Both the position numbers and the translations under genes were made by a program. Under the pieces are notes generated by a model that was not told where the DNA came from, ran no database searches, and worked only from the letters and a program-made list of their open reading frames with translations. A stretch of 64,000 nucleotides of DNA from Wenzhouxiangella sediminis (lineage in GTDB: Bacteria > Pseudomonadota > Gammaproteobacteria > Xanthomonadales > Wenzhouxiangellaceae): contig NZ_QUZK01000004.1 of the NCBI RefSeq assembly GCF_003410055.1, positions 1 to 64,000 on the forward strand, read 5' to 3'. Positions 35,362-45,016 of this stretch are shown here, piece by piece; within the stretch, counting starts at the first letter, position 1, and each line of letters starts with the position of its first letter.

Positions 35362-38300
35362 ATGCCCGACGAAGTCGCCAAGACCCCACCCCAGTCTCCC
35401 TTCGTCCACCTGCGACTGCACACCGAGTACTCCCTCGAGGACGGCATGGTGCGCATCGGCGAGCTGATTGACCGGGCGGTCGAGCTGGGCATGCCCGCGG
35501 TGGCGATGACCGACTGGCACAACCTGTTCGGCCTGGTCAAGTTCTACCGCAAGGCGATGGCCAAAGGCATCAAGCCGATCGTCGGGGCCGACGTGCGCGT
35601 CCAGGATCCGGCCGACGCCGAGCAGTTCGGCGTCGTCACCCTGCTGGTGCAGGACCGCGGCGGCTATCTCAACCTCTGCCGCATCCTTTCGCGAAGCTTC
35701 CTGGAAGGTCGTTTCAGGGGCCAGCCGAGGGTTCACCCGGCCTGGCTGCGCGGCCACACCGACGGCCTGATCGCCCTGCTGGGCCGCCAATCCAACGTCG
35801 GCGAGGCCTTGTCCAACGGTCGCCGCAACCTGGCGCGAAACCGCCTGGAGGACTGGGAGGCTCACTTCCCCGACCGTCTCTACCTGACCCTGGAGCGCAT
35901 GGGTCGAGAAGACGAGCGCGTGATCGAGTCCGGGCTGCTCGACCTGGCCGTCCAGCGCCAGTGCCCCGTCGTGGCCAGCAACGACGTGCGCTTCCTGACC
36001 CGGGACGATTTCTTCGCGCACGAGGCGCGCGTGTGCATCCACCAGAGCCGGCTGCTCGACGACAAGCGCCGCCCGCGCGAATACGTCGACGAGCAATACC
36101 TCAAGAGCGGCGAGGAAATGGCCGAACGATTCGCCGACCTGCCGGTGGCGATCGAGAATACGCTCCACCTGGCCCGCCGCTGCAATCTCGAGCTGCGGCT
36201 TGGAGAGTACTTCCTGCCGGCTTTTCCGGTGCCGGAAGGCGAAACCGAGGACGACTTCGTCCGGCGCAAGGCCGCCGAGGGACTCGACAAGCGCCTGGAG
36301 CGCCACGGCCTGGCCGAAGGCGTGGAGCGTGCCGACTACGATCAGCGTCTCGAGCGCGAACTGGAAGTCATCGTCTCGATGGGGTTCTCGGGCTACTTCC
36401 TGATCGTGGCCGACTTCATCGCCTGGGCGCGCAACAACGGTGTCCCGGTCGGTCCGGGCCGCGGGTCCGGCGCGGGCTCGGTCGTGGCTTGGTGCCTGGG
36501 AATTACCGACGTGGATCCAATACGTTACGAGCTTCTGTTCGAGCGTTTTCTCAACCCAGAACGCGTCTCCATGCCCGACTTCGACGTCGACTTCTGCGTC
36601 GAGGGCCGCGACCGGGTGATCGAGTACGTGGCACAGCGCTACGGCCGCGACCAGGTCTCCCAGATCATCACTTACGGCACCATGGCGGCCAAGGCCGTGG
36701 TGCGCGACTGCGGCCGCGTGCTCGGGTACAACTACGGCTTCGTCGATTCCATCGCCAAGCTGATTCCGAACCAGCTCGACATGACGCTCGGCAAGGCGCT
36801 GGAAGATGAGCCCGAACTCAAGGCGCGCTACGAAAAGGAGGACGACACCCGCTCGATCCTCGACCTGGCCCGCTCGCTCGAGGGCCTGGCGCGCAACGCA
36901 GGCAAGCATGCCGGCGGCCTGGTCATCGCGCCCGGTCCACTGACGGACTACACCCCGCTATACACCGAGCCGGACGGGCACTCGGTGCTGACCCAGTTCG
37001 ACAAGAACGACGTCGAGGAGGTCGGGCTGGTCAAGTTCGACTTCCTGGGTCTGCGCAACCTCACGATCATCGACTGGGCGCTCAGGGCCGTGAACGAATC
37101 GCGCCGCAAGGCCGGCGAGGCACCGGTCGATCTCGACGACGTGCCACTAGACGACGGCAAGTCCTTCGAGCTGCTGAGGGCCGCGCACACGACCGCCGTC
37201 TTCCAGCTCGAGTCCCCGGGCATGAAGGAAATGCTGCGCAAGCTCAAGCCCGACAGCTTCGACGACATCGTCGCCGCCGTGGCGCTCTACCGTCCCGGGC
37301 CGCTGGATGCCGGCATGGTCGACGAATACATCGACCGCAAACACGGCAAGGCGCCGGTGCGCTACCCGCACCCGAGGTCCGAGCCCATTCTCAAGCCGAC
37401 CTACGGCGTGATCCTCTACCAGGAGCAGGTCATGCAGATCGCCCAGGAACTGGCCGGCTACAGCCTCGGCGGCGCCGACCTGCTGCGCCGCGCCATGGGC
37501 AAGAAGAAGGTCGAGGAAATGGAGCGCCAGCGCGAGCTGTTCGTCTCCGGCGCGGCCGACAAGGGCATCGACGAGGACCAGGCGCAATCCATCTTCAACC
37601 TGATGGAGACCTTCGCCCGCTACGGCTTCAACAAGTCGCACTCGGTCGCCTATGCTCTGGTGGCTTATCACACCGCCTGGCTGAAGGCCCACTACCCGGC
37701 GGAATTCATGGCCGCCGTTCTTTCGGCCGATCTCGACAAGACCGACAAGATCGCCAACCTGATCGAGGACTGCCGGCTGATGGGCCTCGAGATCCTCCCG
37801 CCCGACGTCAACCGCTCCGCCTACCGTTTCGAGGTCGAGGACGGTGCCATCCGCTACGGGCTCGGTGCGCTCAAGGGCGTGGGACGCGGTGCCGTGGAGA
37901 ACCTGGTGGCTGTGCGCGAGCGATGCGGGGAATTCACCTCGCTGGCGCACATGTGCCGCGAAGTCGATCTCTCGCGCCTCAATCGACGAACGCTCGAAAC
38001 CCTGGTCCGTTCGGGCGCCGCCGACAGCCTGAATCACAACCGCGCCGCCCTGATGCAAGGCCTGCCCGACATTCTGACCGAGGCCGAGCGCTTCCAGGCT
38101 GACCGGGAGGCCGGTCAGTCGAGCCTGTTCGGTGGCGGCTCTTCCGCCGGCGCAAGCACTCCCGAGGAGCGCCCGCTTCCCGACGTTCGCGACTGGACGC
38201 TTCGGCAGCGGCTGCGCGCGGAAAAGGAAACCCTGGGGCTGTATCTTTCCGGCCACCCGATGGACGAGCTGCGCGACGAACTCGCCGACACCACGACGAC

Positions 38301-38856
38301 CACGCTCGACAGGATCGAGGCCCTGCTGGGCAAGGGCGGCGGCGACGGCGGACGCCGCGGCCAGGGCAAGCCCATGACCCTGGCCGGCCTGATCGCCGCC
38401 ATTCGCCGGCGGCCCGGCAAGGGCGCTTTCATCGCGCTCGACGACGGCACGGCGCGCCTGGAAGTGGCCGTCTTCGACCGCCTGTTCCAGCAGGTCTCGG
38501 ATCGCCTGGTCGCCGACGAGATCGTCGTGGTCAAGGGACGGGTCGAGATCGACCGCTTCCGGGGCGGTTTCCGGATGGTGGCCGAGGAGGTCATGAGCGT
38601 CGACGAGGCGCGCTCGCAGTTCGCCCGGCGCGTGGAGGTCGAGATCAGCAAGCCGCCGGAAACGCTGGAACACGACCTGGCCGCGGCCCTGCAGCCCTAC
38701 CGGCCGGGGCGAACGCCGGTGGTCATCCAGTACCGCAACCAGTCGGCCCGGGCCGTTCTCCACCTGGGATCGAGTTGGCGCGTGACGCCGTCTACCGAAT
38801 TACTCGCCGCGCTGGGTGGCGTGACGGGGATCGGGGAAGTGAGGCTGAAGTACTAG
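35362..38856 (+). CDS. dnaE: DNA polymerase III alpha subunit
   Basis: This 1164-residue replicative polymerase is close to the E. coli DnaE length. The PHP domain is at residues 14-280 (HLRLHTEYSLEDG, AMTDWHN). The polymerase core carries GPGRGSGAGSVVAWCLGIT and PDFDVDFCVEGRD with the catalytic aspartates. Finger and tau-binding regions (GFNKSHSVAYALVAYHTAWL) and a C-terminal OB domain near residues 1010-1090 follow. The start is ATG at 35362; a TATAAT (35350-35355) just before it may be a promoter with a very short leader. Confidence 0.97.
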   Translation: MPDEVAKTPPQSPFVHLRLHTEYSLEDGMVRIGELIDRAVELGMPAVAMTDWHNLFGLVKFYRKAMAKGIKPIVGADVRVQDPADAEQFGVVTLLVQDRGGYLNLCRILSRSFLEGRFRGQPRVHPAWLRGHTDGLIALLGRQSNVGEALSNGRRNLARNRLEDWEAHFPDRLYLTLERMGREDERVIESGLLDLAVQRQCPVVASNDVRFLTRDDFFAHEARVCIHQSRLLDDKRRPREYVDEQYLKSGEEMAERFADLPVAIENTLHLARRCNLELRLGEYFLPAFPVPEGETEDDFVRRKAAEGLDKRLERHGLAEGVERADYDQRLERELEVIVSMGFSGYFLIVADFIAWARNNGVPVGPGRGSGAGSVVAWCLGITDVDPIRYELLFERFLNPERVSMPDFDVDFCVEGRDRVIEYVAQRYGRDQVSQIITYGTMAAKAVVRDCGRVLGYNYGFVDSIAKLIPNQLDMTLGKALEDEPELKARYEKEDDTRSILDLARSLEGLARNAGKHAGGLVIAPGPLTDYTPLYTEPDGHSVLTQFDKNDVEEVGLVKFDFLGLRNLTIIDWALRAVNESRRKAGEAPVDLDDVPLDDGKSFELLRAAHTTAVFQLESPGMKEMLRKLKPDSFDDIVAAVALYRPGPLDAGMVDEYIDRKHGKAPVRYPHPRSEPILKPTYGVILYQEQVMQIAQELAGYSLGGADLLRRAMGKKKVEEMERQRELFVSGAADKGIDEDQAQSIFNLMETFARYGFNKSHSVAYALVAYHTAWLKAHYPAEFMAAVLSADLDKTDKIANLIEDCRLMGLEILPPDVNRSAYRFEVEDGAIRYGLGALKGVGRGAVENLVAVRERCGEFTSLAHMCREVDLSRLNRRTLETLVRSGAADSLNHNRAALMQGLPDILTEAERFQADREAGQSSLFGGGSSAGASTPEERPLPDVRDWTLRQRLRAEKETLGLYLSGHPMDELRDELADTTTTTLDRIEALLGKGGGDGGRRGQGKPMTLAGLIAAIRRRPGKGAFIALDDGTARLEVAVFDRLFQQVSDRLVADEIVVVKGRVEIDRFRGGFRMVAEEVMSVDEARSQFARRVEVEISKPPETLEHDLAAALQPYRPGRTPVVIQYRNQSARAVLHLGSSWRVTPSTELLAALGGVTGIGEVRLKY

Positions 38857-38917
38857 AGAACCTCAATCCAGAGGCCGCCTGTCCCGGCGACTCCGGCTCG
38901 CCCGAGCCGAAACCCGC

Positions 38918-39841
38918 TCAGAATCCTGCCGCTTGCTGTGCTCGATTGACCAGGAGACGTCCGGTCGTGTAGCAGGCGTTGAGGAAAGCGGCGATGTTCT
39001 CCGGTGACTCGCCAGACTGGCGATGCAGCTCGTCGATGCCCAACGGCGCCCGGATGAGGATGCGCGCCAGTTGGGCGTAGCGTTCGTTCTTCATCGCCTC
39101 GCTCGGGGCCTGGGTCAGCATGAACTGAACATCGCCGAGCAGGTCCGGGTGCAGCCGGCCGCGGGACTGCGCCAGCCCGGCAAACCACTTCAGTTCGCTC
39201 AGCGGCCGGCGCACCACGTTCTCGACCTCGTCGACGAGATCAGCGCTGGAGACGGGCTTGCCGGCGGAGGCCGGCAGCGGACGAGCGAAGGTCTGGGGCT
39301 TCATGTCGCCGATGGAACCGTCGTAGAACCAGCTTCCGGAACCCGGATCGATGACCAGGCGCGGCCAGTCGGACAGTTCCAGCACGACCGGGCTGTTCCA
39401 GGTCTGCCGGCGGAGATGTTCGGCCAGCGTGGCGTATTCGGGATCGTCCGACTGCTCCAGCCCCAGCCACTCCGGGGTGCCGCCGCGATCGGGTTCCTCG
39501 ATGCGTTGCGAGCCGGGCGCCGGCACGTCCTCGGCGCTGACCCGCTCTAGCAGGTCAAGGAATTCGCGCGAACGAAGCGGCTTGTGAAGCACGTGTGTGG
39601 CGGCGAATTCGCGACGCCGCGTCAGGGCGATCGGGTTGTGGCCGGCCTCTCGCAATTCGAGCCAGCGCGACTCGCCCTCTTCCGAGTCGACATCGATGAT
39701 CGTGACGTCGCCACCGGGCTCTTCCATCACCTGCCAGGTCCCCCCACCATTGCGCACACCCGCCAGGTTCAGCAGCGACCGCATCACGGTGCGCTCCTTC
39801 TGGCCGGTTTCGAGTACTGAAAGGGTTGGGGTTTCGGGCAT
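38918..39841 (-). CDS. Unknown protein with receiver-like N-terminal domain
   Basis: This 307-residue protein's first ~125 residues alternate beta and alpha like a receiver domain (LSVLETGQ, DVTIIDVDSEEG, HNPIALTRR, THVLHKPLRSREFLDLLERV) with a conserved-looking Asp and a K-P pair, but the acidic pocket is incomplete. Residues 160-307 contain a winged-helix-like or helical C-terminus (LARILIRAPLGIDELHRQSG). It resembles proteins that use a pseudo-receiver to sense a partner. The ATG at 39841 is the first plausible start. I do not recognise the family. Confidence 0.65.
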   Translation of the reverse strand: MPETPTLSVLETGQKERTVMRSLLNLAGVRNGGGTWQVMEEPGGDVTIIDVDSEEGESRWLELREAGHNPIALTRRREFAATHVLHKPLRSREFLDLLERVSAEDVPAPGSQRIEEPDRGGTPEWLGLEQSDDPEYATLAEHLRRQTWNSPVVLELSDWPRLVIDPGSGSWFYDGSIGDMKPQTFARPLPASAGKPVSSADLVDEVENVVRRPLSELKWFAGLAQSRGRLHPDLLGDVQFMLTQAPSEAMKNERYAQLARILIRAPLGIDELHRQSGESPENIAAFLNACYTTGRLLVNRAQQAAGF

Positions 39842-39965
39842 GCCGTGATCCTCGCTGGCTGGTTCGGCAATGCTTAAAGGATAAGACGGCGCGGCCAGAA
39901 ACCCAAGAAGAATCAGGGAGAAACCGATCACAGTTTGGCCGCGGCAACCCAGCGGCGGCCGGCGA

Positions 39966-40703
39966 TCAGCCTTCTTTCGGGCGCTCGAAGGCCGCCAGAA
40001 TCGAGCGCACCCGACCCATCGCGCCGGCAAGCACCTCGTGGATCGCCTCTTCGGAAATGGGCTCCTCGTCCAGGCCGGCGGCGGCGTTGGCCACCACACA
40101 GAGGCTGGCGTAGTCCATGCCGGCTTCGCGCGCGAGCGACGCTTCCGGCATGGTGGTCATGCCCACCAGGCTGGCGCCGTCGCGCGCCATTCGGCGCACT
40201 TCGGCCGCCGTTTCGAGACGGGGACCCTGGGTGACGGCCACGCAGCCGCCGTCGGCACAGGACACTCCGGCGCGCTCGGCGGCGGCCAGCAGGGCCGCAC
40301 GGGTGGGTCCGGCAAAGGGTTCGGCGAACTCGATGTGCCTGAGGGGGCTGATGTCGTCGTCGCTGAAGCTGTGAGCGCGTCCCCAGGTGTAGTCGATGAG
40401 CTGGTCGGGGACGACCAGGGCGCCGGGACCCGCATTCGAGTCCATGCTGCCCACGGCGTTGATGGCGATGATGCGCTCGACGCCGACGCGATGCAAGGCA
40501 TCGATGTTGGCGCGGTAGTTGACCCGGTGCGGGGGCAAGCGGTGAGGCCGGCCGTGGCGGGCAAGAAACCAGCCGTCCAGGCCGCCGACGCGGATGCCAG
40601 CCAGCGCCGCGGAAGGACGACCATAGGGCGTATCCACCCGCCTTTCCTCGCGCACGTCGAACAGGTCGAGCGCCCCGGTGCCACCGATGATCGCCAGGCT
40701 CAT
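39966..40703 (-). CDS. S-methyl-5'-thioinosine phosphorylase (MTAP family)
   Basis: This 245-residue nucleoside phosphorylase has AIIGGTGALDLFD at the start, NAVGSM, TQGPRLETAAEVRRMARDGA and GMTTMPEASLAREAGMDYA. The length and the neighbouring hypoxanthine phosphoribosyltransferase match the Pseudomonas methylthioinosine phosphorylase arrangement, which recycles methylthioadenosine through hypoxanthine. A true MTAP or purine nucleoside phosphorylase cannot be excluded from sequence alone. It overlaps hpt by four bases. Confidence 0.82.
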   Translation of the reverse strand: MSLAIIGGTGALDLFDVREERRVDTPYGRPSAALAGIRVGGLDGWFLARHGRPHRLPPHRVNYRANIDALHRVGVERIIAINAVGSMDSNAGPGALVVPDQLIDYTWGRAHSFSDDDISPLRHIEFAEPFAGPTRAALLAAAERAGVSCADGGCVAVTQGPRLETAAEVRRMARDGASLVGMTTMPEASLAREAGMDYASLCVVANAAAGLDEEPISEEAIHEVLAGAMGRVRSILAAFERPKEG

Positions 40704-41254
40704 CGCGGCAAGGCCCAGATGCCGTCGAGCTGGCGCCACAGCCCCTGATAGTCCATGCCGCAGCCGAATACGTAGCGATCCGGCACCTCGAGCGCATGAT
40801 CGTCCACCCAGTCTCGATCAAGGCCGCGATCATGATGCTTGCGTACGAGGACAACGGTCGTGACCCGGTGAACGCCCTGCTGCCGCAATCGGTCGGCGAC
40901 GGCGGCCATGGTGTAGCCTTCGTCGAAGATGTCGTCGACCAGAACGACATGGTCACCCGGGGAAAAATCCTCAGGCCAGTGCGCCCAGTGAATCTCACCG
41001 CCGCTGGTGGCCTCCCGGTAGCGGGTGGCGTGGACGTAGTCCAGTCGCAGGGCGTTGTCCAGGCGGCGGGCCAACTCGATGGCCGGGTACATGCCGCCCT
41101 TCATCAAGGCAACGATCGAGAGCACCTCGTCGCGGCCCGCGATGCGGCCCAGGCGCTCGGCCTGGGCGTCGAGCGCGTCACCCACCTCTTCCGCCGAGAA
41201 CAGGCACTCGGCGCCCTGAGGCCAGTGCGGGTTGTCCGTCATCGAATCAGGCAT
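40700..41254 (-). CDS. hpt: Hypoxanthine-guanine phosphoribosyltransferase
   Basis: This phosphoribosyltransferase of about 184 residues has the PRPP loop VVLVDDIFDEGYTM and the KGGMYPAIELARRL region. It converts hypoxanthine or guanine to the nucleotide, consuming the product of the adjacent methylthioinosine phosphorylase. The start is uncertain: ATG at 41254 overlaps the mscS stop, ATG at 41242 is the alternative. Confidence 0.88.
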   Translation of the reverse strand: MPDSMTDNPHWPQGAECLFSAEEVGDALDAQAERLGRIAGRDEVLSIVALMKGGMYPAIELARRLDNALRLDYVHATRYREATSGGEIHWAHWPEDFSPGDHVVLVDDIFDEGYTMAAVADRLRQQGVHRVTTVVLVRKHHDRGLDRDWVDDHALEVPDRYVFGCGMDYQGLWRQLDGIWALPR

Positions 41255-42542
41255 CGTCTTCACTGTCTCCACCGACATCGCCTCCACGGGGCTCACGCGT
41301 GTCCCGTCCTTCGTCCGTCTTCACCCGCTTGCCTACCTTGCCGCTCCGGTCCGCCGGACCGGAGGACGAAGTCTCCTCGCCCGAATGATCCCCGCCGTCG
41401 TCGCGGCCGCCGCGCGAGCGCCGATCGGTCAGGATGCTTTCGCGAACCTCGTCGGCCAACTCCTCGGCCATGTCGACCTTGAGCGTGCGCGTCGGGAAGG
41501 CGATTTCTGCACCGTGCGATTCGATGATCTCTCCCACACCCATCAGCACGTCCTCGCGCACCTCGTGGTATTCGGTCCAGACCACCGTCTTGGTAAAGCA
41601 GTAGATCATGATGTCGAGAGAACTCGCCCCGAAGCGATCGAAGTGCACCATGGTGGTCTGGGTGGTATCGAGCGCATCGTGATTCATCACGTAATGGCGG
41701 ATATCCTCGACGACCTTGCGCAGCACGCCGAAGTCGTCGTAGCGCACACCGATGTGCTCGGCGATTCGCCGGTGGCTCATGCGCGAGGGGTTTTCCAGCG
41801 TGACCGTGGTGAAAGTCGCATTGGGCACGTACATGGGGCGCTTGTCGAACTTGCGGATGGTGGTAATGCGCCAATCGATCTTCTCGACCACGCCCTCGAT
41901 CTCGCGGTCGGGCGAACGGACCCAGTCACCGACCGAGAACGGTCGGTCCATGAATACGGTGAAACCGCCGAAGAAATTGGCAAGCAGGTCGCGCGCAGCC
42001 AGGCCGACAGCGATACCACCGACACCGCCGGCGGCCAGAAAGCCGGAGATCGGAATCTCGAGGATGCTCAGACCGGTGAGCACGCCGGTGAGCACGAAGG
42101 CAATGCGCACGATACGACCCAGCACGGTCACCGTGGTGATGTCGACATGCTGGTCGCGCTTGCGACGCTCTTCCACGAAGGCCTTTTCGAAACCGGAAGT
42201 CAGGCGGAAGAAGAACCAGGTTGCGGCCACGACCAGACCCAGCTGCTGACCCATATCGAGCCATGTCGGGTCGAAGGCAAACATGTCGGTATTGGGCGCG
42301 ATGATGCGGGCGGCGATAATCACGCCCTGCCACCAGATCAGCAGCGACACCGGGCGCTTGCCCGCGTAGACCACCGCGTCGTCCCACATGTGGCCGCTCT
42401 TGCCGGCCAGGCGATCCAGGCGACTGATGAAGATGCGATAGATCAGCTCGAGCAGCAGCGCGCCGAGAATCACCGCGAAAGCCTTGAACGCCCAGGCGGG
42501 AATTCCAGCGAAGCCGTCCAGCGATTCGATCAGTTCCTGCAT
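41247..42542 (-). CDS. MscS-family mechanosensitive channel
   Basis: This 431-residue protein has about four N-terminal membrane helices and the MscS pore and beta domain: ISGFLAAGGVGGIAVGLAARDLLANFFGG, FSVGDWV and GVVEKIDWRITTIR. The last ~75 residues are a charged, disordered tail (RGGRDDGGDHSGEE). It opens under membrane tension to release solutes after dilution of the medium, which complements betaine accumulation. It overlaps hpt and lies 13 bases after nagZ. Confidence 0.92.
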   Translation of the reverse strand: MQELIESLDGFAGIPAWAFKAFAVILGALLLELIYRIFISRLDRLAGKSGHMWDDAVVYAGKRPVSLLIWWQGVIIAARIIAPNTDMFAFDPTWLDMGQQLGLVVAATWFFFRLTSGFEKAFVEERRKRDQHVDITTVTVLGRIVRIAFVLTGVLTGLSILEIPISGFLAAGGVGGIAVGLAARDLLANFFGGFTVFMDRPFSVGDWVRSPDREIEGVVEKIDWRITTIRKFDKRPMYVPNATFTTVTLENPSRMSHRRIAEHIGVRYDDFGVLRKVVEDIRHYVMNHDALDTTQTTMVHFDRFGASSLDIMIYCFTKTVVWTEYHEVREDVLMGVGEIIESHGAEIAFPTRTLKVDMAEELADEVRESILTDRRSRGGRDDGGDHSGEETSSSGPADRSGKVGKRVKTDEGRDTREPRGGDVGGDSEDDA

Positions 42543-42555
42543 GTCGGTCCTCTTG

Positions 42556-43572
42556 TCAGGTCAGGGCCCGCAAGGAATCGCGCCAGGCGCGAAACTCGGG
42601 CACCAGCAGTTGTTCCTCCAGAGCGGCCATCGCGCGGCCGTACAGGCCTTCGAGTGTTCCGGCCGACGGCAGGCGCCAGGCCCGCTCTTGAGCGAGCAGG
42701 GAGCGCGCCGATTCGGGCCGGCACACCAGCACGGCATCGCAGCCGGCATCCAGCGATCTCGAAACACGCTCGGAAAGCGAGCCGGCCGGCCCGGCGCCCG
42801 CCATGTCCAGATCATCGGAGATCACCACGCCGTCGAACCCCAGCCGCTGCCTCAGGGTATCGACCACCCAGGCGCGCGAATAGCCGGCGGGTTCCGGATC
42901 ACGGGCTGGATAGCAAACGTGCGCCATCATAACGCTGTCGAGCCGGCGAGCAAGCTCCGCGAACGGCACGAGGTCGTCTTCGAGCGCCTCGAGATCGCGA
43001 CAGTCGACGACGACCTCGTCGTGCGAGTCGGCTTCGACCGAACCGTGTCCGGGAAAGTGCTTGCCGCAACAACGCATGCCGGCGTCCTTCATGCCGGCGA
43101 TGTAGTGGGCGCCCAGGTCGGCCACTGCCTTCGGGTCGGCACTCATGCCCCGATCAGCGATGACCCGGCTGCCACGGTCGAGGTCGAGAACCGGGGCGAA
43201 GCTCAGGTCGACGCCGTGGCCCAGCACTTCCGCGGCCATGACGCGGCCATGGCGATAGGCCAGGTCCCGGGCCCGATCGGGATGCGAGGCATACCATCGC
43301 CCCAGCAATCCAAGGGGCGGCAAGGGCGTGAACCCCTCGCGGAAGCGCTGCACCCGACCGCCTTCCTGGTCCACCGCCAGAAGCAATCGCGGCGTGCGCA
43401 ACCCGCGAATCTCGTCGCTGAGCTCGCGGAGCTGCCGCGGCGATTCGTAATTCCGGGTAAACAGGATCACGCCGCCGACGGCCGGATGGCAGAGCAGGTC
43501 CGCGCTCGAGTCGTCCAGCGACGTTCCGTCGATGCCGACGATGAGGGGGCCCAGGGGCTGCTGCAGGCTCAT
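42556..43572 (-). CDS. nagZ: Beta-N-acetylhexosaminidase NagZ
   Basis: This 338-residue family 3 glycosidase has AVDQEGGRVQRF, the catalytic-loop motif KHFPGHGSVEADSH and the nucleophile Asp in VISDDLDMAG. It removes GlcNAc from anhydromuropeptides during cell-wall recycling in the cytoplasm. Stop and start overlap with rlmD by four bases. Confidence 0.95.
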   Translation of the reverse strand: MSLQQPLGPLIVGIDGTSLDDSSADLLCHPAVGGVILFTRNYESPRQLRELSDEIRGLRTPRLLLAVDQEGGRVQRFREGFTPLPPLGLLGRWYASHPDRARDLAYRHGRVMAAEVLGHGVDLSFAPVLDLDRGSRVIADRGMSADPKAVADLGAHYIAGMKDAGMRCCGKHFPGHGSVEADSHDEVVVDCRDLEALEDDLVPFAELARRLDSVMMAHVCYPARDPEPAGYSRAWVVDTLRQRLGFDGVVISDDLDMAGAGPAGSLSERVSRSLDAGCDAVLVCRPESARSLLAQERAWRLPSAGTLEGLYGRAMAALEEQLLVPEFRAWRDSLRALT

Positions 43573-44894
43573 GCGCGCTCGAACAGGGCGATGGATTCCA
43601 CGTGCGCGGTGTGCGGGAACATGTCCGCAATCCCGGCCCCGACCAGCCGGAAGCCGTGGTTCGAGACCAGTTCACCGGCGTCCCTCGCCAAAGTGCCGGG
43701 GTTGCACGACACATAAACGACGCGTTTGGCCCCGGAGCCTGCGATCATCGGCAGGATTTCCAGTGCACCGCTGCGCGGCGGGTCGATGAGCACCCCGTCG
43801 AAACCCGCCCGGTACCAGGGCCGCTGCGAGACGTCCTCGGTGAGGTCGGCGACCTCGAGCGTCACGTTGTCCAGGCCGTTGCGCCGCGCGTTGGCCTCGG
43901 CGGCTTCGATGAGTTCGGCCGCGCCTTCGACACCGGTGACATGACCGGCGCGCGTGGCCAGGGGCAGCGTGAAATTGCCCAGTCCGCAGAAAAGGTCCAG
44001 CACACGATCGTCCGGACCGGGGTCGAGCAATTCCATCGCGCGGGCGACCAGGGCGCGATTGATGGCCCCATTGACCTGGATGAAATGCTGCGGGTGGAAA
44101 GCCAGTTCCAGTCCGAAATCATCCAGGCGATACGTCAACTGGTGTTCCTCGGGCCAGAGCCGGTGCACCGTGTCCGGCCCCTTCGGCTGCAGGTAGACGG
44201 CGATGCCGTTTTCTTCGGACCAGCGCTTGAGCGACATCACGTCTTCGGCCGTGAGTTCACGCAGGTGACGAATGACGATGGCCGAAGCATCGTCGCCGCT
44301 GGCGGTCTCGATCTGCGGCACCGCGTCGTCGACCGAAAGCTGCCCGAGTAATTCGGACAGGCTCTGCAGGCGATCGCTGAAATCCGGGTGCAGGACGCGG
44401 CAGTCGCCGACATCGGCGACGAAGCGCCCCTGCGGCTCCCTGAAACCCACCAGTACGCGCCCCTTGCCCTTCACCAGGCGCGCACTCAGCCGGCTGCGGC
44501 GCCGGTAGTGCCAGGGTTCGGCCGAAATGGGCGTCCACCAGGATTCCGGTCGGACTTCGCCGATCCGCTCCAGGTTGTCGACCAGGCGCTTGTGCTTCCA
44601 TTCGACCTGCGCGGCATGATCGAGGTGCTGCAGCGCACAACCCCCGCAGCGATCGAACCAGGGGCAAGCCGGATCGACGCGCTGGGGCGAGGGCTCGATG
44701 ACTTCCTCGCAGAGCGCCTCGTCGAAGCGGCGATTGCGCCCGATCAGCTTCGCCGAGACGGTCTCACCGGGCAACGCGCCGTGCACGAAAACGGCCTTGT
44801 CGCCGTGCCGTCCCACGCCCCGCCCGTCGTGCGAGAGGTCGCTGATTTCGATCGTGATCGGTTCGGTCGGCAACCGACGACGTCTTCTACCCAT
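43569..44894 (-). CDS. rlmD: 23S rRNA (uracil-1939-C5)-methyltransferase RlmD
   Basis: This 441-residue protein has an N-terminal TRAM domain (residues 11-70) and Fe-S cysteines in ACPWFDRCGGCALQHL. A SAM-binding region (VLDLFCGLGNFTLPLA) and catalytic motifs DPPRSGA and YVSCNPGTLARD follow. It is the first gene of the minus-strand group with nagZ, mscS, hpt and the phosphorylase. Confidence 0.95.
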   Translation of the reverse strand: MGRRRRRLPTEPITIEISDLSHDGRGVGRHGDKAVFVHGALPGETVSAKLIGRNRRFDEALCEEVIEPSPQRVDPACPWFDRCGGCALQHLDHAAQVEWKHKRLVDNLERIGEVRPESWWTPISAEPWHYRRRSRLSARLVKGKGRVLVGFREPQGRFVADVGDCRVLHPDFSDRLQSLSELLGQLSVDDAVPQIETASGDDASAIVIRHLRELTAEDVMSLKRWSEENGIAVYLQPKGPDTVHRLWPEEHQLTYRLDDFGLELAFHPQHFIQVNGAINRALVARAMELLDPGPDDRVLDLFCGLGNFTLPLATRAGHVTGVEGAAELIEAAEANARRNGLDNVTLEVADLTEDVSQRPWYRAGFDGVLIDPPRSGALEILPMIAGSGAKRVVYVSCNPGTLARDAGELVSNHGFRLVGAGIADMFPHTAHVESIALFERA

Positions 44895-44910
44895 GAGGAT
44901 TGGTTCTTTC

Positions 44911-45016
44911 GTTTTTTGGTTTTTTGGTTGCTCGGGCTGGCCGTGCTTACGGGATTGGACAGGAGGCGAAGGCGCCTGCGCTCACCAAAACACTAAAACA
45001 CCAAAGCACCAAAACA
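44911..45016. repeat. Inverted-repeat element with CCAAAACA-type arms
   Basis: The left arm (44911-44929) is TTTTTTGG units; the right arm (44984-45016) has ACCAAAAC, ACTAAAAC, ACCAAAGC and ACCAAAAC in tandem with period 8. The arms are inverted and enclose about 55 bases including a small GGCG/CGCC hairpin. It fills the gap between rlmD and the YdbL-like gene and ends at the latter's stop codon. Confidence 0.65.

Noticed and set aside
32888-35389. An 833-codon antisense frame across the DUF349 and NhaC genes
   Set aside because: Its translation is low-complexity and contains the repeat element; the plus-strand genes have clear family motifs.
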